Positions 1-7,624 of a stretch of DNA of 64,000 bases are shown here, one piece after another (within the stretch, counting starts at the first letter, position 1; each line of letters starts with the position of its first letter). This stretch comes from Flavobacterium selenitireducens. Lineage in GTDB: Bacteria > Bacteroidota > Bacteroidia > Flavobacteriales > Flavobacteriaceae. Under the pieces are notes generated by a model, which worked only from the letters and a program-made list of their open reading frames with translations, did not search any database and was not told where the DNA came from. The DNA is taken from positions 271,365 through 335,364 of the forward strand of contig NZ_JAAVIY010000004.1 in the NCBI RefSeq assembly GCF_014748335.1, written 5' to 3'. The translations under genes were made by a program, and so were the position numbers.

Positions 1-165
1 CCGTCGGACGTGGTCAAAGAATTGAAACTTGCCGATGGTTCCTATGTGATCCGCGATCAATTGTACGCAAAAAGCACGATTAAGCTCAACGTTGCGAACG
101 GCGTCGGGAAAATCCAGGTGACGATTCCTCCATCTGAATCATTCATTTACGAAATCAATAAATAA
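1..165 (+). CDS. 3' end of an unidentified gene (cut by window edge)
   Basis: An open frame enters from the left edge and stops at TAA 163-165, leaving 54 C-terminal residues that end in FIYEINK. The piece is rich in alternating polar and hydrophobic residues, as in a beta-sandwich tail, but I recognise no family. The next gene starts 6 nt later on the same strand, so the two may be co-transcribed. The frame is judged real because it is open throughout and tightly spaced to its neighbour; the function is unknown. Confidence 0.6.
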   Translation, partial: PSDVVKELKLADGSYVIRDQLYAKSTIKLNVANGVGKIQVTIPPSESFIYEINK

Positions 166-171
166 GTCGAA

Positions 172-612
172 ATGCAGGATATGAATTTAAAAAGACACTG
201 GCTTTGTTACGCGCCTGTATGGTTTCTCGCCATTATTTGCATTTTGCTGATAAGTTTCGGAACCGGAAAAGTCCTGATCTTAGGATGGCTATTGGGTAGC
301 TGCGTTATTTTGGGTTATTTCACCATAAGAAGCTACAAATGGACGGTCAAACAAGGCGAATTGATAGTCGAATCAGGTGTTTTGCCCTGGCAGAAAAACT
401 ACATCAGGATTCCCGCAGGAAGTCTTTACGGAATTACCGTCAAACGCGGAATGTTCGGCTGGCTCATGGACTACGGCACGATCACGGTCAACGTACTGGG
501 CGGGTCGTCCTCGACAATCGTCGGGCACAATATGAAAGGCGCGCAGAAGTTCATGGAGGAATTCAACGGCGTCCAGAATGCGACGAGGCCGTCTGCGCTT
601 GAAAGTGAGTAA
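172..612 (+). CDS. PH domain (bPH2/DUF304-like) membrane protein
   Basis: The 146-residue protein has two N-terminal membrane segments (about residues 10-29 and 33-52). A small soluble domain (about 55-130) follows and contains the YGTITV strand typical of bacterial PH (DUF304) domains. Such proteins are membrane-anchored with the PH domain in the cytoplasm; their ligand is generally unknown. ATG at 172 is used; a second ATG at 181 would remove only three residues. It lies 6 nt after the truncated upstream gene, suggesting one transcript. Confidence 0.75.
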   Translation: MQDMNLKRHWLCYAPVWFLAIICILLISFGTGKVLILGWLLGSCVILGYFTIRSYKWTVKQGELIVESGVLPWQKNYIRIPAGSLYGITVKRGMFGWLMDYGTITVNVLGGSSSTIVGHNMKGAQKFMEEFNGVQNATRPSALESE

Positions 613-686
613 GCACTTGATTTTGTTGCTTCGGATGTAAATTTTTGTGCCCCAAAACATTTTTTTATTTATCAAATCGACAACTC

Positions 687-1346
687 ATGGAAAGCGAATT
701 CCTGACTTTTGAGAGGTTCACGCATAAGCACGCGGCTCAGGCTTTAGCCAAATTTTTTGAAGAAAACGGCATCGATTACGTAGTCACGGATGAGTCGCCT
801 AACCTGGATTCTTCGTTTACCGGAAATTCGGAGAACGAATTCCGCGTTAAGCTAAAGCCTGAAGATTTTGAACGCGCCCATAAACTGCTTGAAGATTCGG
901 TTTTGGGAGATCTTGAGGATTTGCCACAGGATTATTATTTGTATTCGTTTTCGGACAAAGAGCTTTTCGATGTCGTTTCGGCCAAGGACGAATGGAGCGC
1001 CTTCGACTTCATGTTGGCGCGCAAGATTCTCAAGGATCGCGGTAAATCGGTGTCCGAACAGGAGTTGTCCGAGATGAACAAAGCACGCATCGAAGCGCTT
1101 TCACAGCCCGATAAGCCGGACGGTTTCCTGAATTTCATAGGATGGATATCGGTAATTTTAGGAGGTGTTTTGGGTTTGCTTATCGGATGGTATTTGTCGA
1201 GCCATCGCAAGACACTGCCAAACGGACAAAGTGTTTTCGCCTTTTCAGCTACAGATCGCAACAAAGGAAAGGCGATGTTCCGGTGGTCGATCGTTTCGGT
1301 CATCGCATGGATCGCAATTTGGGGCTACGTCAATTATCAGCCTTGA
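687..1346 (+). CDS. DUF2007-like membrane protein
   Basis: The 219-residue protein begins with a small alpha/beta domain (about residues 1-70). It has the layout of DUF2007 'putative signal transducing' domains, which follow a helix that tracks residues near a Phe-Arg-Val strand. A charged helical middle follows, then two C-terminal membrane helices (about 155-175 and 200-217). ATG 687 is preferred over an in-frame TTG at 645 because the extra residues do not resemble the domain. The 3' end overlaps the convergent nhaA by 17 bp. No enzymatic motif is visible. Confidence 0.65.
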   Translation: MESEFLTFERFTHKHAAQALAKFFEENGIDYVVTDESPNLDSSFTGNSENEFRVKLKPEDFERAHKLLEDSVLGDLEDLPQDYYLYSFSDKELFDVVSAKDEWSAFDFMLARKILKDRGKSVSEQELSEMNKARIEALSQPDKPDGFLNFIGWISVILGGVLGLLIGWYLSSHRKTLPNGQSVFAFSATDRNKGKAMFRWSIVSVIAWIAIWGYVNYQP

Positions 1347-2484
1347 TTTGGCGCGCCGGAGTGACTCGTTTCAGGAAAAATAATCCGCAAATCCCCGAAA
1401 TCAGCGAGGCGATCAAAATGGCTGTTTTCGATAAATCGACCATTTTCGTGTCGTCGTAAGCCAGTAATGCGATAAATATCGACATCGTAAATCCGATTCC
1501 CGCGAGCATCCCGGCGCCAAGCAGTTGCTTCCAGCTAATTTCGGACGGCAACCGGCACCAGCCCATTTTGCTCGAGAAAAACGCGAACGAGAAAATACCC
1601 AATGGCTTACCGATCACCAGTCCGATGATGATTCCCAAGCTGGCGAACGTCGTAACGCTTTGGAAAACGTCAGGGCCGAAAACCAGGGCCGTATTGCAAA
1701 GGGCGAATAACGGCAATATCAAAAACGCTACGGGTTGGTGCAGAAAGTGCTGCAAGACGTAAGAGGTCGACTTTTCGTCACCGTTGCCGAACGGTATGGC
1801 GAACGCGAGCAAAACGCCCGTGATCGTAGCGTGTATCCCCGAATGATGCATGAACCACCACATCGCGATGCCGCCGATAAGATAGGGAAGAAGGTGACGT
1901 ATCCTAAGCCGGTTCATTACCAATAAAAGCCCGAAAATACCAAGCGAAATACCGAGATTGGCCATCGAAATGGAGTCGGTGTAAAAAACCGCGATGACCA
2001 GGATGGCACCCAAATCGTCGATGACAGCAAGCGCGGTGAGAAATATCTTCAGTGCGGTCGGGACGCGTTTTCCTACCAGCGACAAGATGCCGATGGCAAA
2101 TGCGATGTCGGTAGCCATTGGGATTCCGGCTCCGTTTTGCGCCTCTGAATTCCAGTTTAGCGACAGGAAGATCGAGGCTGGCACAATCATTCCGCCGATA
2201 GCCGCAACGATGGGAAGCGATGCTTTTTTGAGGTCGGAAAGTTCGCCAACATACATTTCGCGCTCGAGTTCCAATCCGATAAGCAAAAAGAAAACAGCCA
2301 TCAACGCGTCGTTGATCCAGCCAGAAAGCGTCAGTCCAAAGATTGTGGTTTCCCAAAAAGCGATATAGACCGATCCCAGCGCACTGTTCGCAATCACTAA
2401 CGAAATTGCGGTGGCCAGGATGAGGATAAGCCCGCCGGCCTTTTCTGAAGCAAAAAAATCACGGAACAATCGGGTCGAACGCAT
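1330..2484 (-). CDS. nhaA: Na+/H+ antiporter NhaA
   Basis: The 384-residue polytopic inner-membrane antiporter exchanges cytoplasmic Na+ for external H+. The ion-binding pair is present as D156-D157 in VIDDLGAI (E. coli D163/D164), with T125-D126 (T132/D133) and K293 in IGKPLGI (K300). Length matches the family. It is the last gene of a same-strand run after purA and a GNAT gene (29-nt gap). TATCTTTA, one mismatch from the Bacteroidota -7 word, ends 5 nt before the ATG, so the gene could also have its own promoter and almost no leader. It overlaps the convergent upstream gene at its stop. Confidence 0.95.
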   Translation of the reverse strand: MRSTRLFRDFFASEKAGGLILILATAISLVIANSALGSVYIAFWETTIFGLTLSGWINDALMAVFFLLIGLELEREMYVGELSDLKKASLPIVAAIGGMIVPASIFLSLNWNSEAQNGAGIPMATDIAFAIGILSLVGKRVPTALKIFLTALAVIDDLGAILVIAVFYTDSISMANLGISLGIFGLLLVMNRLRIRHLLPYLIGGIAMWWFMHHSGIHATITGVLLAFAIPFGNGDEKSTSYVLQHFLHQPVAFLILPLFALCNTALVFGPDVFQSVTTFASLGIIIGLVIGKPLGIFSFAFFSSKMGWCRLPSEISWKQLLGAGMLAGIGFTMSIFIALLAYDDTKMVDLSKTAILIASLISGICGLFFLKRVTPARQIKADN

Positions 2485-2513
2485 GGCCTAAAGATACGAC
2501 GCTTTCCCGAATT

Positions 2514-3077
2514 TTACAGCAAAATCCTGTCTTCGCGCAGCATGGCATATTGAAATTCGTCTGTCCAGACACCGTTGTCGTCGTAGCTTTTCACGAAATG
2601 CCCTTCGCGACGGAAACCGCAATGTTCGAGCATCTTTATCGAAGCCCCGTTTTGGGTGTCCACGAGTTCGACGATGCGATGAAAGTTAGGAATGGCAAAC
2701 AGCAATGCCACGATGCCGTCAAGCGCCTCGCGGGCGAATCCTGTTTTTTGGTACAAATGGGAAATGGTAATCCCGATTTCGGCCACCCGATCGTCAAAAC
2801 CGTCGAATTTTATTGCGCAATCGCCTATCATCCTGGCGGTTTCCGTATGCACGATGGCAAACTGCGTCCATTTTCCAGGCGTCCCGAACACACTGTGTTT
2901 TTGATTGTCGATGAAGGCTTCGGCCGTAGCGCGGTCCATGACGTCAAATGACTGGAACTTCACGATATCCGGATTGGAGCGGTAGATCAGGAAATCGTCG
3001 AGGTCTGCCGGCGCCAAATTGCGGATAAGAAGCCGCTCGGTCGTCGTCAGATATGCGGGAATATTGGTGTCAGCCAT
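2514..3077 (-). CDS. GNAT family N-acetyltransferase (RimJ/RimL-like)
   Basis: This 187-residue protein has the single-domain GNAT fold. It begins with a TERLLIR strand typical of RimJ/RimL-type acetyltransferases. The acetyl-CoA pyrophosphate loop appears as QKTGFAREAL (about residues 118-127), and the closing motif is NGASIKMLEHCGF. The substrate, a protein N-terminus or a small amine, cannot be told from sequence. It lies 70 nt after purA and 29 nt before nhaA on the same strand. A likely terminator between it and purA suggests its transcription may be partly independent. Confidence 0.85.
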   Translation of the reverse strand: MADTNIPAYLTTTERLLIRNLAPADLDDFLIYRSNPDIVKFQSFDVMDRATAEAFIDNQKHSVFGTPGKWTQFAIVHTETARMIGDCAIKFDGFDDRVAEIGITISHLYQKTGFAREALDGIVALLFAIPNFHRIVELVDTQNGASIKMLEHCGFRREGHFVKSYDDNGVWTDEFQYAMLREDRILL

Positions 3078-3087
3078 TGGAAGCGCA

Positions 3088-3124
3088 GAAAAAATAAACC
3101 CTCAAATCTAAGGATTCAAGGGTT
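3088..3124 (-). terminator. putative terminator after purA
   Basis: Read on the minus strand, a stem AACCCTTGA with partner TTGAGGGTT (two wobble pairs) is followed by TATTTTTT. It lies just downstream of the purA stop, as expected for a factor-independent terminator. Confidence 0.5.
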
Positions 3125-3147
3125 CAATAAAGTATTCGGATGCCGGT

Positions 3148-4416
3148 TTATTTCAGGATGGTTTGTTTTCGGTCCGGTCCTACGGAGACGATCGTGATGG
3201 GAACTTCGACCTCCTTTTCGATGAATTCGATGTATTCCTTGAGTTCTTTCGGAAGCGAATCGAAAGTGGTCAACCCTGTCAAATCGGCGGCCCAACCTTT
3301 AAATTCGGTGTAAACCGGTTGTACGTTTTCAGGTTCGATGTTGTACGGAAGATGATCGATTTCCTGGCCTTTGTATTTATAAGACGTGGCGACTTTCAAT
3401 GTGTCGAATCCAGACAAAACATCGCCTTTCATCATCATCAGTTGCGTAACGCCGTTCACGCGGATTGCGTATTTTAATGCGACGAGGTCGAGCCAGCCGC
3501 AACGTCTCTGTCTTCCGGTTACCGATCCGAACTCATTTCCTACCTTGGCCATCGTCGCGCCTGCTTCGTCAAACAATTCGGTTGGGAACGGCCCGCTGCC
3601 GACGCGCGTCGCATAAGCTTTGAAAATCCCGTACACTTCCTTGATTTTGTTTGGTGCGATGCCAAGCCCGGTACAAGCTCCGGCGGCCGTCGTATTGGAC
3701 GAAGTCACAAACGGGTACGTCCCGAAATCGACGTCGAGAAGCGAACCCTGGGCGCCTTCGCACAAAATGGTCTTGCCGTCTTTTTGCGCCTGGTGCAGAT
3801 ATTGTTCGGAATCGATGAAAGTTAACTGTCTCAAGGCTTCGATTGAGGCGAAAAATTCTTTTTCAAGTTCCGGCAGGTTGTACTGGATTTCAACGTCGTG
3901 GAATTTGATCATCGCCTCGTGTTTGTCGGCCAGGGCGCGGTAACGCTCCTTGAAGTCTTCGAGTTCGATGTCGCCTACGCGAAGCCCGTTTCTCCCGGTT
4001 TTATCCATATAGGTCGGGCCGATTCCCTTGAGTGTCGATCCGATCTTCGCCTTTCCTTTCGCCGCTTCGGACGCTGCGTCGAGCAAACGGTGTGTCGGAA
4101 GGATCAGGTGGGCTTTGCGCGAAATGATAAGCCGGGATTTGATGTCGATGTCGAATTTGGCCAGGCCGTCGATTTCTTGTTTGAAGACCGTCGGGTCGAT
4201 GACGACGCCATTGCCGATGATATTGATTGAATTCTTGTGGAAAATGCCTGACGGAATTGTTCTCAAAACGTGCTTGATGCCGTCGAATTCGAGTGTGTGT
4301 CCTGCGTTGGGCCCGCCTTGAAAGCGTGCGATGATGTCGTATTTGGAGGTCAATACGTCTACGATTTTCCCTTTTCCTTCGTCTCCCCATTGGAGGCCGA
4401 GTAGTAAGTCTGCCAT
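3148..4416 (-). CDS. purA: Adenylosuccinate synthetase
   Basis: PurA (422 residues) makes adenylosuccinate from IMP, aspartate and GTP, the first step from IMP to AMP. The P-loop-like QWGDEGKGK is at residues 9-17, with catalytic D12. The NAGHT region, the GNGVVIDP motif and a family-typical C-terminus (SVGPDRKQTI) are all present. Length is normal. ATG 4416 begins directly with the conserved N-terminus. The upstream 265 nt are filled by repeats down to fur, so its promoter is not obvious. Confidence 0.97.
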   Translation of the reverse strand: MADLLLGLQWGDEGKGKIVDVLTSKYDIIARFQGGPNAGHTLEFDGIKHVLRTIPSGIFHKNSINIIGNGVVIDPTVFKQEIDGLAKFDIDIKSRLIISRKAHLILPTHRLLDAASEAAKGKAKIGSTLKGIGPTYMDKTGRNGLRVGDIELEDFKERYRALADKHEAMIKFHDVEIQYNLPELEKEFFASIEALRQLTFIDSEQYLHQAQKDGKTILCEGAQGSLLDVDFGTYPFVTSSNTTAAGACTGLGIAPNKIKEVYGIFKAYATRVGSGPFPTELFDEAGATMAKVGNEFGSVTGRQRRCGWLDLVALKYAIRVNGVTQLMMMKGDVLSGFDTLKVATSYKYKGQEIDHLPYNIEPENVQPVYTEFKGWAADLTGLTTFDSLPKELKEYIEFIEKEVEVPITIVSVGPDRKQTILK

Positions 4417-4422
4417 TTTTTT

Positions 4423-4681
4423 AAGTCAAAGTCGAAAGTCAAAAGTCGGAGGACTCGGAGTTTCGGGTTAGTTGTTTGTTTAAGGTTTAAAGTTTAAGGT
4501 TTAATGTTTAATGTGAACGCGTTAGGGATTGAAGCGGAAATCCTTTTTTGGCGTCCTGCCAGGTTTTCAAAACCTGGCAGCTATGACAAAAAAGATTGAA
4601 GCGGAAAGCCCGGCGGCGGCACCTTAAAATTTCCGGTTTTCACCAAATTCCCCAGCCGACGCAACGCCCAATCATTAATCA
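4423..4681. repeat. Repeat-filled spacer between fur and purA
   Basis: From left to right this spacer holds short AAGTC-type words (4423-4450), a TTTAAGG/TTTAAAG array (4474-4513) and a modular repeat. The modular repeat consists of two direct words, GATTGAAGCGGAAATCC at 4527-4543 and GATTGAAGCGGAAAGCC at 4594-4610. They flank a perfect palindrome, CTGCCAGGTTTT-C-AAAACCTGGCAG, at 4556-4580. The same outer words recur at 51646-51772 and 60900-61026. No gene is seen in it. Confidence 0.75.
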
Positions 4682-5149
4682 TTAATTATCAAGACTCGGT
4701 TTGCGCTTTTGCCCATACAAATACAACGAATGGTTGTGGATTTCGATGTCGAAGATTTCCTCTATCGTCTTTTTTATCGTCTGTATGCGCGGATCGCAAA
4801 ATTCGATGACTTCTCCCGTGTCGGTCATGATGATATGGTCGTGCTGCTTGTCGAAATACGACTTTTCGTAATGCGACTGGTTCTGGCCGAACTGGTGTTT
4901 GCGCACCAATCCGCAGTCGAGCAGCAGTTCGATCGTATTGTACAAGGTGGCACGGCTCACGCGATAATTTTTGTTCTTCATTTTGATGTAGAGGTTCTCG
5001 ATGTCAAAATGATCTTCACTCTCGTAAATTTCCTGTAGAATCGCGTAGCGCTCAGGCGTTTTGCGATGGCCTTTGCTCTCGAGATACATCGTAAAGACGT
5101 TCTTTACGGTCTCTTGGTTTTTGCTGTTATCGGTGGAAATAAGTGTCAT
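4682..5149 (-). CDS. Fur family transcriptional regulator
   Basis: The 155-residue protein has a winged-helix DNA-binding half ([14 protein letters not shown] recognition region, about residues 66-80) and a dimerisation half with HDHII and the following acidic residues, the metal-binding signature of Fur/Zur/PerR regulators. The usual CxxC structural-zinc pair after HDHI is replaced by MTDT; a lone Cys follows in EFCDPRI. Iron sensing is the most likely role but zinc or peroxide sensing cannot be excluded. A good -33/-7 promoter lies immediately upstream of the ATG, implying little or no 5' leader. Confidence 0.88.
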   Translation of the reverse strand: MTLISTDNSKNQETVKNVFTMYLESKGHRKTPERYAILQEIYESEDHFDIENLYIKMKNKNYRVSRATLYNTIELLLDCGLVRKHQFGQNQSHYEKSYFDKQHDHIIMTDTGEVIEFCDPRIQTIKKTIEEIFDIEIHNHSLYLYGQKRKPSLDN

Positions 5150-5154
5150 GCGGC

Positions 5155-5184
5155 AAAGATAATGGTTCGTCGAGAACTGGCAAT
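5155..5184 (-). promoter_or_regulatory. Bacteroidota-type promoter of the fur-like gene
   Basis: On the minus strand TTG (5184-5182) is separated by 19 nt from TATCTTTG (5162-5155), matching the Bacteroidota housekeeping promoter TTG-N19/20-TAnnTTTG. The box ends 5 nt before the ATG at 5149, so transcription should start at or next to the start codon. Confidence 0.7.
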
Positions 5185-5380
5185 TCCCATTTGGATTTAA
5201 TTGTGCCTCAGGAGCCGCGTCCGTTATTTGTCGGTTCGGGACGTCGCGCAGGCAAACATCCGTCTATTTAAACCGTCGTTGGTATATTTCGTGTTTTGCG
5301 CCGGGAAGAAGCCCGCTTTCTTTGCACCGGGATTTAGAAAGTCCTGATCACAATCTAATTTGAACTTAAAACAACGAAAA

Positions 5381-6085
5381 ATGAAATCAAAGATTCGAGA
5401 ATTCCTGAAACAAAAATGTGTACCTGCGGGTAGGAACTTATTTTTATTCTTATTGGCAACGACCGCCCTTGTCTCTTGCGGAAGCGATGACAATGAAGGA
5501 GGATCAAAACGACCGACACTTGTAAGCTTGCAAGGCGGAACCGAATCGATCCAGTACACGATGTCCTATGACGACAAAGGCAGGTTGGGAAGCATGACGA
5601 GCAATGCCGGAGGCGCGCACACGTTCACTTTCGCCTATAACGAAAAAGGAAAGGTGTCGAACGTGACAACGAGTGGTGCTGTTACCGATCCGATATCGTT
5701 CACTTATAACGAACAAGGAAAACTCGCAACGTTTGCACGTGGCAACCAGGCGCCGTTCGTCGTTAACTGGGTCGACGCGACAACCCTTACGATTGACGGG
5801 ACTACAATCAAAGTGGACAGCAAAAATGACTTGGTAATGTATGACGTGCTTTCCATCACGCGTGATTCCGGAAAAGGCGCTTTCAGCGGTGTGAAAGGCG
5901 TGGACGGCCTGACGATGCTTCTCATCGAGACGCAAACCCTGTTTTTCGCCTCTAAAAAGCCGGTAAAAACCATTTTGGGCTCAGGAGGAGGTTACATTCT
6001 CGCCAACAGTTTCCAGGGCGGAATGGTCAGCGGCGCTACGTTTGACATCTCCGGAACGCCATACACCATGACAATCTCGTATTAA
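5381..6085 (+). CDS. Lipoprotein with YD/RHS-like repeats
   Basis: The 234-residue protein has a positively charged N-terminus, a hydrophobic stretch and the lipobox LVSC followed by GSDDN, so it should be a lipoprotein. Three consecutive strands with the pattern YxxxGK/RLxxMT (YDDKGRLGSM, YNEKGKVSNV, YNEQGKLATF; about residues 65-125) resemble short YD repeats. The C-terminal half is unassigned beta-rich sequence. ATG 5381 is preferred because it gives the compact signal peptide; an in-frame ATG at 5360 adds seven residues. It stands alone between divergent fur and a terminator. Function unknown. Confidence 0.75.
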   Translation: MKSKIREFLKQKCVPAGRNLFLFLLATTALVSCGSDDNEGGSKRPTLVSLQGGTESIQYTMSYDDKGRLGSMTSNAGGAHTFTFAYNEKGKVSNVTTSGAVTDPISFTYNEQGKLATFARGNQAPFVVNWVDATTLTIDGTTIKVDSKNDLVMYDVLSITRDSGKGAFSGVKGVDGLTMLLIETQTLFFASKKPVKTILGSGGGYILANSFQGGMVSGATFDISGTPYTMTISY

Positions 6086-6107
6086 GGTTTAGTGTTAGTT
6101 TTTTTTT

Positions 6108-6130
6108 AAGGCTCCGTTCGGGGCCTTTTT
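6108..6130. terminator. Terminator between convergent genes
   Basis: A stem AAGGCTCC-GTTC-GGGGCCTT followed by TTTTT lies just after the lipoprotein stop. An A/T-run on each side would let it also serve the convergent HD-domain gene, whose TAA sits at its edge. Confidence 0.65.
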
Positions 6131-6690
6131 TATTCGACTTCGGACAGGTTGCGTTTTACGATTTCCCAGGCGCGCGCTCTCAACAACGCATTTCCTTTGA
6201 TGGCGACCTTTAGGATTTCGAGGCATTCCCTGAGATAACGCGGTGCGAAATGACGGTCCTGGCTGGCAATTTCCCCACTATTGTCGATGATATCCGCATA
6301 TTTGATGGTCTGGGCCTGGGCACTTGTCTTTTCTATGCGTTCGAGTTCCTGATGCTTGCGGATCCTGCGGTTGAGATGGGCAAAATTTTTCTTGACGAAA
6401 ACGTCCGTCATTTCTATCACGAGCTGCAATGTGTGCCGGGCATCGGCTTCGCTCATCGTGTTCCTGAGAAATTCGAGGAGTTCGGCTTCGTTTACAGACG
6501 TGTCCTCGAGTACGTCGTGCAGCAGTGCCGCCGCGAGTACGGGGAGCGAGTCGTCGTATTGGCGGCAGGTTTCCATCACCCTTATCGGATGCACGATATA
6601 CCGTTCGCCGGAATATTTCCTGAGTTGTTCGCCATGGGCCGCATCGGCAAAGTCGCGAACCTTTGCTACAATTTCCTCCATCACCCTCAA
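6130..6690 (-). CDS. HD-domain protein, MESH1-like (p)ppGpp hydrolase candidate
   Basis: The 186-residue single-domain protein has the hydrolase signature of RelA/SpoT and MESH1. YIVHP supplies H34, HDVLEDT supplies H58-D59 and E62-D63, and KYADIIDN supplies D133 where SpoT has KLADRLHN. There is no synthetase, TGS or ACT domain. By family, a stand-alone HD of this type hydrolyses (p)ppGpp or a related nucleotide, using Mn2+. An alternative start (MEEIV) lies three codons in. The nearby RelA/SpoT gene is on the same strand about 0.9 kb away. The substrate is inferred from motifs only. Confidence 0.7.
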   Translation of the reverse strand: MRVMEEIVAKVRDFADAAHGEQLRKYSGERYIVHPIRVMETCRQYDDSLPVLAAALLHDVLEDTSVNEAELLEFLRNTMSEADARHTLQLVIEMTDVFVKKNFAHLNRRIRKHQELERIEKTSAQAQTIKYADIIDNSGEIASQDRHFAPRYLRECLEILKVAIKGNALLRARAWEIVKRNLSEVE

Positions 6691-6775
6691 ATTTTATCGG
6701 TTCCAACCTTAAAGTTACGCCAAGTTATGCGAAGCGGAGTCTAAAATTTTCTGAAATGTTCGGAATGCCAGTTCG

Positions 6776-7252
6776 TTACTTCAATTTAAACTCAGACGGA
6801 GATTCCAGTTGCTCGATGACTTTTGCGATTCTTAAGACAACATCTTCATTGGCACTGGCCGAAAAAATCCAATCGAGGATTTCCTTTTTGCGCGATTCGT
6901 CAAATCCGCTGAACTTTCGCATCAGCTTCGGTTCGTCTTCGAGGCAGGCCAGAAAGTCTTCCGGGATGACAAGCGGTGCTTCGTCGAGATAAAGCACCAA
7001 TTTTACGACATCGCCCGCTTCCTTACCGATTTGTTTTCGTATATCCGCCTTGACGGCCATGAAAGTGCCTTTCTTCATCGCCCAAATGTTGAACGACTCC
7101 AACCGGTAACCGTCGATGAGGCCGCGAACGCGCAAAGTGCTGTTGCGTTTTTTGGGCACATTGTTCAGGATGGGCATTTCGATGAAAGTCCAGGCGCCTT
7201 TTCCTTCTCCTTTTTTGAGGATAAAATGGTCGTTTACGATTGGCGTTTCCAT
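6776..7252 (-). CDS. YdeI/OmpD-associated family protein (DUF1905 + OmdA)
   Basis: A product of about 158 residues. The N-terminal half matches DUF1905 (KGAWTFIEMP, then a strand RVRGLIDGYRLESF). The C-terminal helical part is like the bacteriocin-protection YdeI/OmpD-associated domain (about residues 90-158, containing SRKKEILDWIFSA). The cellular role of this family is poorly defined. ATG 7252 places the conserved PIVNDHFIL strand at the N-terminus; an ATG at 7291 would add 13 residues. It lies between the HD-domain gene and a small acidic-protein gene on the other strand. Confidence 0.75.
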   Translation of the reverse strand: METPIVNDHFILKKGEGKGAWTFIEMPILNNVPKKRNSTLRVRGLIDGYRLESFNIWAMKKGTFMAVKADIRKQIGKEAGDVVKLVLYLDEAPLVIPEDFLACLEDEPKLMRKFSGFDESRKKEILDWIFSASANEDVVLRIAKVIEQLESPSEFKLK

Positions 7253-7346
7253 ATCTGAGGTAAATCGCACCAACTTTGGAACAAATTCCATAACGCGGCG
7301 AGCGAGTTTGCAGACTAATTTACATTAAAATTCAAAGTCAGCCATC

Positions 7347-7586
7347 ATGGAAAATACAAACGAAAAAGAGTGGATGCCATCCAACCAGGATCCTACAGAC
7401 CGCGAACGGGAAATGCGTGATACTTCGGGAGACGAATCGCGTAATACGTCCGGGGATAGGGAAGAATCGCTTGAAAAAGAAGAAGTAGAAGAAGAATCTG
7501 CAGATTGGGGCGATGTCGATCCCCAGCACGATCCGTTGCAACCGCAAGGCCCGATGGATCCCAGCGGACCGGGTAGTGCCGTCTGA
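7347..7586 (+). CDS. Small acidic, disordered protein
   Basis: The 79-residue protein has no hydrophobic core. It is dominated by Asp, Glu, Arg, Ser and Pro, with two similar MRDTSGDESR/NTSGDREES segments (about residues 28-42) and a Pro/Gly-rich tail. It should be soluble and disordered. It is flanked by genes on the other strand and followed directly by a strong terminator, which argues for a real transcription unit. The family is unknown; a stress-related role would be a guess. Confidence 0.6.
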   Translation: MENTNEKEWMPSNQDPTDREREMRDTSGDESRNTSGDREESLEKEEVEEESADWGDVDPQHDPLQPQGPMDPSGPGSAV

Positions 7587-7618
7587 AAAAAATCCGGTCG
7601 ATGAGGCCGGATTTTTTT
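7587..7618. terminator. Bidirectional terminator
   Basis: The stem AAAAAATCCGG (7587-7597) pairs with CCGGATTTTTTT (7607-7618) around a 9-nt loop. The A-run and T-run make it usable for both the small acidic gene on the plus strand and relA/spoT ending at 7625 on the minus strand. Confidence 0.7.
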
Positions 7619-7624
7619 TGTCTT

